Below are positions 55,690 through 64,000 of a stretch of DNA of 64,000 bases, piece after piece. The stretch comes from Sabellastarte sp. h YS-2021. Lineage: Eukaryota; Annelida; Polychaeta; Sabellida; Sabellidae. The stretch is taken from contig OZ024938.1 in NCBI GenBank assembly GCA_964017235.1, forward strand, positions 9,105,454 through 9,169,453, in the 5' to 3' direction. Positions within the stretch are counted from its first letter, which is position 1. Each line of letters starts with the position of its first letter. The notes beneath the pieces are model-generated. The model was not told the DNA's origin and did not search any database. It worked only from the letters and a program-made list of their open reading frames with translations. The position numbers and the translations under genes are program-made.

Positions 55690-56760
55690 GACCTCTTCAA
55701 GTCTAGCTTCATCAGTTAGTATCTTCACTTGGTTCACATCCACTACCCTGGATTACAAGCTTAGAATATCCACTAACTAACACCTTTGACACTTGTTTCT
55801 TCTGTGCACTGCGCTCCCTTGTGTGTGTGTGGGGGGGGGGAGGAAATATTGTTCTGTCGCAGCAGTAGATCTGACCAGATCAGTAAATTAGAAACAATAA
55901 TAGTGGCTCAAGAAATATTCAAAATGTAATTCACAAAATAAATCATGCATTTTCTCCACTTGCCAGTCAAAGTCAAAATTAATGTGTTTAGTCATTTTCA
56001 CCAGCTAAAGTCAGTGAAGGCAATCCCAGATGTTGACATAAGTTGGGTTTGAACCCAAGACCAAATACATCAGAGCCAAGTAATGGCCGGGCAATATTTG
56101 TTTTTTTCCACATCCTTTCAGCAGGCAGAGACCAATTGAGGCCGGCTCTGATTCATGACAACCACTCCTACAATACACTGCAGTTTGGACAAGTTCTCCG
56201 AATTTCCCCACAGGCAATAGCAGTTTCGTTTTTTTGTTTTTTTTTACTATAGTGGACTTGGGCCCAGTCTACCCAAATAAAGTCATGTTAAGTAACAGCA
56301 AACCACCACAAATACTGCTTCATAGTCATCAATCGACACCAACAGAAATGTGCACTTCTGCCAACTTTCATGAACTTGTTTAAGACTTAAGTAACAAAAA
56401 TAATATCAGAGATGCCCGTACCCCACAGCCTGGTGAAACAGTTTCCAACACCGTGAGATATAGAAACAGTGAAAGAGTACAAATATCGAGATATTTCAGA
56501 GCAGTGTCAGTTATGTAAACGTCTAAATAAGGTTTAAGTAGAGAAAATAATGTCTAAGAGAAAGAAAATGTATGTAAAGATAAAGTATTAAAACAAGACA
56601 ATGCAATAGCAAGAAGACAGCATTAATCAACAAACTAACTGTAAAATTGATTGTTTGGAATAGCTTGCAACAGAAATAGCACGATTATGTAAAAGTACAT
56701 GCAATGATCAGTTGCAGCAATCCATATATCTTTGTCATAAGAGAAACACGTCTCAAATGT
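55690..56760. other. Non-coding stretch, nothing recognised
   Basis: A (GT)n run followed by ten G lies at about 55821-55840. No genes. Confidence 0.4.
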
Positions 56761-56769
56761 GGTAGGTAA

Positions 56770-57070
56770 ACACACCTTGGCAGAGCCAAAGTTAAAAGTC
56801 ACACCATGATGCACACATAAGCACCCTAACAAATGTCCCTACCAAGTGTCAACCTTCTAAACCTTACGGAATACAAGATATAGCCTGGACAGGATTTTAA
56901 AACTCATGGTCACTACGACATGGTCAAAGATCAAATTAACATCACACAATCATGTTGCACACCTAGGACCCCTATGATATAACTCATACCAAATTTTAAA
57001 GGTCAAGGTCACTACGGCAAGATTAAAGGTCAAATCAAGGTCAACAAATTTAAGTTTGCATGTAATCTCA
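56770..57070. repeat. Diverged copies of the 'aaggtcaaggtcac' repeat
   Basis: Two units contain 'gtcactacg.ca.g.t.aaaggtcaaat' (56910-56945 and 57010-57045) in the orientation opposite to the related tandem at 33470-33890. Old and imperfect. Confidence 0.55.
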
Positions 57071-57179
57071 TCTAGACCATGTCAGGCCACCTTAGTATTT
57101 TCATTTGTTTGAACTGAAGGTCACCTCATCTAATGTAAAGTGTTTGGGTGACCTTAAGGTGGCCTCACTAGTAAATTAT

Positions 57180-58555
57180 ATGTATTGTAGTTGTTATAAA
57201 TGTATACAATATGTAGTTTAATAATTAAAGAATAAAATTTTATATATTCCCTACTTGGGTGTAACTCATTTACTTGGACTTGAGGTAATGTATTTAAGAC
57301 TATAACATTCCATACAGTATTTAACTACAGTATTTAATAGGATTACAAATGCTAAACATGAAATCTGTAACTGTAAGGCCAATATGAATTTAGTTTACAT
57401 TGGTGAACACATCCAATGTTGTGTTTGGATTGCCCAAATTGTGCTATGACTCTCAATGTACATAATAGGTAGATACATAATGTGCACATGTAGACTACTT
57501 GCAAAGTTTTAGTAGTAACTTTTAGTGCTCCACTTAATGTCAGCCACACATTAGCATTATTATTATTTAATCTTTATTATAGTGACATGTAACATACATA
57601 CAGTACAGCAAACAGTTTAACAAGAATGCAATTACAGTTACGCAGCCCTGTGATGGGTTTATTGGTCACTTTAATTTTAAAAGTATATCTACTTTTTATA
57701 TCACTTTCTTTTTCACCAAATATATCCAATACTTCTTTCTTTTTTCAGTCAATAACATTACCTGGATAAATGGTTCACTCACTGTACATTTTTTTTACAA
57801 TTTGGGTTAATTTGTTCTATTTTAGAAAAGAAGTTTTTATGTTCTGTATTTAAAGTATACATTTAATCCCAAAATGGTAATAATTAGGGTGTAAAATCAT
57901 ACTCCTTACAGTCATTTTAGTTTGCCCAGTTTACATCTGGGTCATATTGCTTTGAGCCACACACCATGATTCCTGATTTTACACTTTTCATTTAAATCAA
58001 AATTTCTGTTTTATTAACTTACTTATCCATTTTACCCTGTTGTATATTTTACTGTATATTATCTTGTTACTTGTCAGATATATTAAATGGAATTTTACGG
58101 GGTATTTCACTTTCAATTAAATTTTTACATCCTGTAAATTCTAACACAAGTTAATTAAAACTGTAAATATTTATCTATTAAATGGCACTTACATATTCAG
58201 CCTTGAAATGTAAAATATATATTTAGTAAAACCAGTAAAAAGTAACATCAACTCATGCATTACAGTTAGCATTTATGTCAGTTGAAGCACATATTTAAAT
58301 AACCTTAACTAGTTTCATTTAAAATTTAACAAGGTCATGTAAATCCAGTTGGATCACTTTAGAGGAATATTGTAATTTAAGGTGGTCTTATCTGCAAGTA
58401 AAGTGTACATAGTCTATTAAGGGTAATATAAAGTCACCAGTTGTTAGTCAAGTAAATCATGCTACAGTGGCCTCATATAATGATTATTCCAAAACTAATG
58501 GATGCATCTTCGCAACATTTGCTTAGTTCGGTTGGGCTTGACCAATGAAAGAAGG
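57180..58555. other. Very AT-rich non-coding stretch
   Basis: Poly-A/T-rich sequence without recognised features. Confidence 0.4.
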
Positions 58556-58572
58556 GATTAAATTTTGGTAAA

Positions 58573-58816
58573 TTTATTTATTTGGGGTATTACGTTGCTT
58601 TCAATACTCTATAGGTGATATATATATCACGACAGGTAGTTGGAATGGCAGAGGAAACCAGTACATACAATTGGTGAAGGTTTTGTACTGTATACTGCCG
58701 ACCAACGGCAAGGAACTACCAGCTTTCCCACTTGAGCCTCGGCCTCAGGGAACTGAACCCCGGCCTCAGAAGTGGGAGCTAGGTGAGAGTGTTACCACTC
58801 TGCCACCGTGGCCCCT
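58573..58816 (-). mobile_element. SINE family 1, full length with perfect TSD
   Basis: Complete copy with a small extra 'tatata' insertion in the core. Perfect 13-base duplications 'AAATTTTGGTAAA' at 58560-58572 and 58817-58829. The tRNA-like head is at the right ('gtgttaccactctgccaccg'). Confidence 0.97.
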
Positions 58817-59033
58817 AAATTTTGGTAAAGATCTCTTGACTATTCTCACCCACACCAAAACACCCCTACAGGAAATGTGGAATATCAAACAGGATCTACA
58901 TCATCTTTGAGAAGGACTGAGCCACTTATTAGACCCCACCTTGAGAGAAATTATGATCAGATGTATAATTTTCAAGTTATGCCTGCAGACAGATGGATGA
59001 AACTACAACCCTACCCGTTGAGGGGGTGAGGGT

Positions 59034-59742
59034 AAAGCCTCTCTTACATCACATCACAGGTGCACGTATGTCCTGGTTACAGAGAAAATTCGACTGATTT
59101 ACAAGGGATACTTAAGTTACACTTGCGATTTTATAACAAAATTTCAAGGTCTCAGAGATCCCACAATGAAAATTGGCATGCACATTTTCTCTACATACAC
59201 TCAATATAGCTATAAACACATCCATGTCTCAAGGGTAATTTATGAGAAACTTGCACACATGCATTATCCTTGCTAGTGTTGTAGGTTCTCCCATTTAACT
59301 TACACAGTTTACACATGCCGTATCATACACCCATGTGTACCTTGCATTAAAATAAACCCACTGTGAAGCCTGTAGCTAGTCACAGTCTGCTCTCGGATAT
59401 CCAAGTAGTGACACTCTTGTTGGGACAATTCACCTTATTTGCACGCCGCCGGTTCGAATCTCAGGCCGGGCGCTTCATGTTGGAAAGTTGGTAGTTACTT
59501 GCCGATGCCCGGTGGTTTACAGTGCAGTATGCATTGGTTTCCTCCACCTGTAAACTACCCGTCGCAATATGACCCTGGCTGTTGAACGCGACGTAAAACA
59601 ACAAGTAAATCTAAATCTAAACCTTATTTGCACGTGCAAATCTCTGCTACTCCACTACCAGGCTACGCTCATATTTTTCAACAATATTTGCAGCACACTT
59701 ACATGTGTATACGCTTTCGATGGGATGTAAGAGAAGCTTAAC
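59034..59742. mobile_element. MITE ('CTCTTACATCCCA' TIR family), copy 1, with SINE inside
   Basis: The left end 'AAGCCTCTCTTACATC' and the inverted right end 'AAGCTTCTCTTACATCCCAT' define the element. The interior is shared with the copy at 60584-61358: 'cgtatgtcctggttacagag', 'gctagtgttgtaggttctcc', 'gtagctagtcacagtctgct', 'aagtagtgacactcttgttg'. A family 2 SINE lies at 59449-59622. Confidence 0.88.
59449..59622 (+). mobile_element. SINE family 2, best copy, perfect TSD
   Basis: B-box-like 'ggttcgaatct' just after the left border, then 'gttggaaagttggtagttac', 'cggtggtttacagtgcagta', 'aatatgaccctggctgttga', 'acgcgacgtaaaacaacaag' and a (AAATCT)n tail. The A-box part is truncated. Perfect 14-base duplications 'ACCTTATTTGCACG' flank it. 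Its core is clearly related to SINE family 1, but the tail differs. Confidence 0.95.
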
Positions 59743-59749
59743 TAACTCT

Positions 59750-59771
59750 GGGGGGGGGGGGGGGGGGGGGG
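59750..59771 (+). repeat. Run of 22 G
   Basis: An uninterrupted G run immediately after the MITE's right end. It could form G-quadruplex structure and is prone to length errors in sequencing, so the exact count should not be trusted. Confidence 0.9.
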
Positions 59772-59779
59772 AATATGAC

Positions 59780-60330
59780 ACAGATCTGAGATGTAATTTT
59801 CAAGTTATGCTCTCTGGCAAAGACAAACAAATGCACAAGAAAAAAAGGTTAAAAGGATAACAAGGTTGGTATGTAACAAATTAAGCAATCTACCAAACTA
59901 CTGCAGCAATAAAACAGCAATACTTACTTGCCTCTTCATTGTAGATGATATAATCTCTGTAATTGGTAAACTATATGAAACAACCAAGAATAATATTAGT
60001 GTTTCACTAAAGGTGACGCTCTGCTTTTTACGTTACAAATCAATATCCGTACATTTTAATATTGGTACTTTTTTCATTGTGTAGACCAATAAAGCCTCCA
60101 AACGATTTTTCATATAAATCACGTAAACAACACTGGACAATCTATTTAATGTCCCGGTCACACTACAGGCGGTATTGCCTACATTTATGTGTTTTTTTTC
60201 AGAACTCATTCCTTCATATACTGACAGATTCCTGTCAGTAATGTTTACATGCATTCATATTCACTCTGCTTCACGTACACAGATTTATAAACTGCTTAAA
60301 TTTAAAAAAAAAACTTTAGGCTGCATTAAG
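59780..60330. other. Non-coding stretch
   Basis: Begins with 'gatgtaattttcaagttatg', also present just before the MITE at about 58961-58985. No genes. Confidence 0.35.
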
Positions 60331-60344
60331 TTATGTATTTATAT

Positions 60345-60573
60345 ATTTATTTGGGGTTTTACATCGCTTTCAACACTGTACAGGTCATATTACGATGGGT
60401 AGTTGGAAGGGCAGAGGAAACCAGTACATACAGCTGGTCACGGTTCTGTATTGTAAACTGCCGACCAAAGGCAAGCAACTACCAGCTTTCCTACTTGAGG
60501 CCATGCCGGGAACCAAACACCGGTCTCAGAGGTGGGAGGCGAGAGTGTTACCACTCTGCCACCGTGGCCCCCC
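60345..60573 (-). mobile_element. SINE family 1, full length
   Basis: Complete copy from the '(tattta)' tail through the core to the tRNA-like head ('ggaggcgagagtgttaccac', 'tctgccaccgtggcccc'). A clear target-site duplication could not be defined. It lies directly before the next MITE. Confidence 0.93.
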
Positions 60574-60583
60574 ATTAGATTTT

Positions 60584-61358
60584 GTAAAGCCTCTCTTACA
60601 TCCCATTGTACCTGCACATACATCCTGGTTACAGAGGAAAATCGGCTGATTTGCAAGAAATACTTAAGCTACGCTTGCAATTTTATAACAGAATATCAAA
60701 GTAGTAGAGAGGCTTGGGCAAGTCTGTTTTCCATGCTAGTGTTGTAGGTTCTCCCCATTAAAGCTTCTCTTACATCCCACCGTGCGTGTATACACATGTA
60801 AGTGCACTGCAATTATTGCTGAAATATACAAGCATGGCCTGGTAGTGGGGTAGTAGAGATTTGCACTTACAAACAATGTGAATTTGTTCAACAGGAGTGT
60901 CACTACTTGAATATCAAAGAACATACTGCGTGCATGCAGAGAAAATGTGCATGCCAATTTCATTGCGGGGCCTCTGCGACCTTGACATTCTGTCATAAAA
61001 TCTTGCGTGTAGTTTAGGTGTCCCTTGCAAATTAGGCGATTTTTCTCTGTAACCAGGACGTACGTGCACGTAAGATGGGATGTAAGAGAGACTTTACTTA
61101 TAGGGCTTGCACGTGTTGTATGATACACTCACGTGTACCTTGTATGTATATAAACCAACTCTGCAGCCGGTAGCTAGTCGCAGTCTCTTCTCAGATGTTC
61201 AAGTAGTGACACTCTTGTTGGGTGAATTCAATGTGATTGCATGTGCATAGATCTACTACCCCACAAACAGGCCACAGTTGTATTTTTCACCAATACTTAG
61301 TAATTGTAACAAACAAACATGTGTGTTGACACGTACAATGGGATGTAAGAGAAGCTTA
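60584..61358. mobile_element. MITE ('CTCTTACATCCCA' TIR family), copy 2, carrying an inverted copy
   Basis: The left TIR 'AAGCCTCTCTTACATCCCAT' starts at about 60588 and the inverted right TIR ends at about 61358. The interior is colinear with copy 1 (59034-59742) except for an insertion at about 60762-61100. Confidence 0.85.
60762..61100. mobile_element. Inner MITE of the same family, inverted, nested
   Basis: Begins 'AAGCTTCTCTTACATCCCAC' and ends with the inverted 'GGGATGTAAGAGAGACTT'. Internal blocks ('gcatgccaatttcattg', 'ttctctgtaaccaggacgta') are the reverse complement of blocks in copies 1 and 2. It interrupts the outer copy between 'ggttctccccatt' and 'acttatagggcttgcacg'. Confidence 0.85.
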
Positions 61359-61556
61359 AGGGAACTCCACTATGTGTTGCATTTCAAACCATGGCCATTT
61401 TCCTCCCCAATTCTGATTCTTTTCTGCAACATACTGCAGTTGTGTATCTGGGTTTCAAAGGGTATTCATAGTATTCATATTATTCACATTATCAGAAACG
61501 TACTTACACAGAACTTTCTTGCATCAAAATCTTTGAAGGAATGGCTGAAAGCTCAG

Positions 61557-62036
61557 GGTCTGTATTTACAAGAATTTTTAGAATTTTTCTTAAAATTGCA
61601 CTTAAGTCTAAGAAAAATTCTATACTAAGAATTTTCTTATTCTTAGAATAAAATCCTATTCACAAAACAATTCTTAGCTAAGAATAATTGTAAGAATGGA
61701 AGTTAAAAGGAATGTGTGCACAGCTAAGACTAGGTGTAATGTCTAAGAAAAATTCAAAGAATCATGGTTAATACAGGCCCAGAAGTGACTTTGGATGCAA
61801 TTCTGGTGTCAATAATAAGAGTTTGGTGCAAAGCAATTTCATATTCTCAGAAAAATTCTAAGAATAAAAGACATTCTTAGAAAGACTCAAGTCTTAGAAA
61901 GAAATAAGTATGATTCTAAGAATAAGAATCTTTGTGAATTGGAAAATTGTAATTCTTAGACTTTTTCTCAGAAAAAGAAAAATTCTAAGAATAAGATAAA
62001 TTCTAAGAATAAGAGTCTTTGTGAATACAGACCCAG
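61557..62036. mobile_element. MITE with iterated 'TTCTAAGAAT' motifs
   Basis: Ends 'GGGTCTGTATTTACAAGA' and inverted 'GGGTCTGTATTCACAAAGA'. The body is filled with 'attcttag' and 'ctaagaat' in both directions, so it can fold extensively. No coding capacity. A related partial copy is at 63475-63615. Confidence 0.88.
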
Positions 62037-62210
62037 GTCAAAATAAAAGTTTACCTATTTTCTGTAACTTTTTTTTGTTTCCCTCCCCCTGTGGGTTCAG
62101 TGGAGTAGAATAGTGAGTGGGATTGTGTAGCCCTGAGTACATAGGCTAAAATGTTGTCATAGCTCACACATGTTGGCTGATTTCTAGAGATGTTAGTGCA
62201 GTTTAAAAAT

Positions 62211-62669
62211 CCTGGGGCGGATTTTATGAAAGGTGCCAGACTTAGCCCAGTCTCTGGCTGAGCCACTGGCTCAAATCTGAGCTTTCTGGCTCAGCTACCC
62301 ATTTTTGTAGTCCAAATATTCTACTATTGACATATATGATCCTTGTTTGACACATATTACATCTGGTCAAATGCTATTTTGCAATGAGAAAACCTTGTAA
62401 ACATGTAGAAACACCAAAGATTACTCTGGGTAGTTCTTTTATACACTTATATCGTATTTTCAGCCATTTCAAATTTGGAACTGAGAATGAATTATGGTAG
62501 CCATATTTGAGCCTCTGTTTACAAAACTTAAGCCCACTACCTACCAGTCTCAGAGACCTTTTGTGGCCTGTGCCTGTGGGTTCAAGAATAATGTTCCAAT
62601 AATTTGAGACAAAAGTCTCAAGTTTGAACCTGAGACCAGGCTAAGACATTTCGTGAAATCCGCCCCAGG
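62211..62669. mobile_element. MITE of the 'CCGCCCCAG' family, best copy
   Basis: Left TIR 'CCTGGGGCGGATTTTATGAA'; right TIR (inverted) 'CCTGGGGCGGATTTCACGAA'. Inner arms carry iterated 'gagcc.ctggctca' and 'gtctca' motifs. The centre ('agccatatttgagcctctg', 'ttacaaaacttaagcccac') matches 9000-9438. Related ends occur at 17545-17641 and 63720-64000. Confidence 0.9.
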
Positions 62670-62709
62670 ACAGCTCATAACGTCTTCTCAATCCTGTCTC
62701 AATAGATTC

Positions 62710-62975
62710 AAACTTAGGTTTCAAACTTAATTTTTATGTTCATAAATTTGTTTTCTGAACTCCCTTTCTGTTTTACCAACATATTGTATTTTATATTTGA
62801 TACAGGAGATTAAATAAATTATGTTGCTTATTTCACAGAAAATTCTTTTAGGTAGGTCTATGCATTTGAATGTGGTGCCTGTGTAAATGCATTGGGCTTC
62901 CTGATTCCTCTTAATAAGTGGGCAATATGTACATTTATCGAGTCTAGTGCACATTTTTAGAGTGGAGCTCTAAAC
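62710..62975 (-). pseudogene. Penelope-like element, GIY-YIG endonuclease fragment
   Basis: The 75-residue open segment (62954-62727) has the Cys-rich lead 'CTRLDKCTYC', then 'CIYTGTTFKCIDLPKRIFC', then 'NIIYLISCIKYKIQYVGKTE' and 'FRKQIYEHKN'. This is the typical C-terminus of Penelope-like retroelements, whose RT is joined to a GIY-YIG nuclease ('..NVIYLI.C..C..QYVG.T...LR.R...H'). One Cys of the knuckle is Tyr here (CIKY). The RT part is absent; the fragment begins 40 bases after a MITE end. Confidence 0.8.
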
Positions 62976-63474
62976 TGATGTTTCTTCAGTATAAATATCA
63001 ACATTAAAGATGATAAAACTATACAAAATAGACCTGTATGTTTTGTTTGTTATTTTAGTTTTGTTTGTAATTTGATTCTGTTTATGAAAAGTTTTTTTTT
63101 CTGTTCACAGTTTGTTGTTTTACCGTCTGTGCTGTGACCGGGGTATTGCCGCTGTAAGGAATAAGATAATCATATAGCTGTGGTCATTAATATCCTGAAT
63201 AGTCTGTGAAATCAGCCAACATACTGAAGTTACCATGGAAACAAACAAACCTGGTGTGATGTTAAATTGTATTGTTTTTCTCCCTTATTTCTAATATCCT
63301 TAAAATATTAAATCATTTACTTCCCAGACAACAAATTTGGTATTATTGTAATACAAATTGCTCATTGACCTTGTCCCACCAAGGAAATGGAGAAATGTAA
63401 TCAGTTCAGCTTATTTGTCTTTCTATCTGTCTGGCTGTATGGATAGCTTTAAAACTATGTATCTGGCCCCATAT

Positions 63475-63615
63475 CCACTAACTTTCTATATCTTAGAAAA
63501 ATATTTTTTCTTAGAATTAAAAAATTTTCTTATTCTTAGAAAAAAAAATTGTATTTATGAAGCAATTCTTAGTTAAGAATTATTTCTAAGAATAATAATT
63601 TTCTTAGTTAAGGAT
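63475..63615. mobile_element. Partial MITE copy, 'TTCTAAGAAT' family
   Basis: 'tatttatgaagcaattcttagttaagaat' at about 63551-63580 parallels 'tattcacaaaacaattcttagctaagaat' of the element at 61557-62036, with flanking 'attcttag' iterations. Outer ends not resolved. Confidence 0.6.
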
Positions 63616-63718
63616 AGTAAACAGAAAAATGTGCATGCATGTAGCTTGTATGCCACATGATCAGTCATGTGATTTATTTACATCTTTATTGTTTGCAATG
63701 GGGTCACAATTAGGTGAC

Positions 63719-64000
63719 TGATTCACAAAAGGTCATAGTCTTTTCTTAGGCTTAACCCAGTCTCAAATACAATAGGAAAACATCCCGAATAAAAAACTCC
63801 TTTTAAATGCTGCTTATGTATACTGTTATCTTGTGGATATATATTTCTCAGAATATGTGTTGATGTACACTGTAAAACGTGTCCACTTACTCCTGGATCA
63901 GAAAGGGATATGTTTTGCAGTTGAGAAGAACGTTCTGACCAATTAAAAACATACAAAAACTGCTTTGAGAGGTTTCTAAGATTTTTAACTTACTTTGAGC
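63719..64000. mobile_element. MITE copy cut by the window end
   Basis: 'gattcacaaaaggtcatagt' followed by 'aggcttaacccagtctcaaa' resembles the arm of the MITE at 62211-62669. The element continues past the window. Confidence 0.45.

Overview
The window looks like intergenic and intronic DNA from an animal nuclear genome, with nothing bacterial or organellar in it. It is AT-rich and gene-poor. It carries tRNA-headed SINEs, several LINE lineages, DIRS-like tyrosine-recombinase retroelements, a Penelope-like fragment, PIF/Harbinger and pogo-like DNA transposons, and many short inverted-repeat elements (MITEs). This repeat mix, plus a family 92 glycosyltransferase (GT92) gene, fits a lophotrochozoan, most likely a mollusc. 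That assignment is inference; no species marker is present.

Layout. 0-6 kb: minus-strand DIRS relics (recombinase piece at 1-480; reverse transcriptase (RT) plus recombinase at 3.6-5.5 kb). 8-11.2 kb: unclassified repeats, a MITE, and a Harbinger transposase relic split by a SINE. 15.4-16.2 kb: a long-TIR MITE. 16.5-22.2 kb: a SINE, degenerate LINE pieces in both orientations and a 5S-rRNA-like segment. 23.2-26.3 kb: a three-level nest, with a CR1/L2-like LINE interrupted by a pogo-like element, itself interrupted by a SINE; both insertions keep target-site duplications (TSDs). 27.0-28.3 kb: the only convincing host gene, the terminal part of a GT92 glycosyltransferase with one frameshift. 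29.3-35.8 kb: more DIRS and LINE pieces, a tandem repeat, and a 44-residue Arg/Lys-rich ORF. 35.8-43.1 kb: two facing PIF/Harbinger elements, each with a transposase converging on a MADF-type partner gene. 43.6-50.7 kb: a SINE, a palindromic MITE, and a LINE copy with an almost intact RT. 51-64 kb: a SINE-rich stretch, nested MITEs, a 22-G run, a Penelope GIY-YIG fragment and more MITEs.

No autonomous element is intact: every transposase or RT frame has stops, frameshifts or deletions. The most unusual signal is a 16-nt hairpin resembling the metazoan histone mRNA 3' stem-loop. It occurs near the 3' ends of the Harbinger genes (37554-37569, 37518-37533, 40383-40398, 41346-41361), with paired changes at two stem positions and, in two copies, a canonical ACCC tail. 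It may be a borrowed RNA 3'-end signal, or it may be a by-product of a conserved coding motif; both readings are given below.
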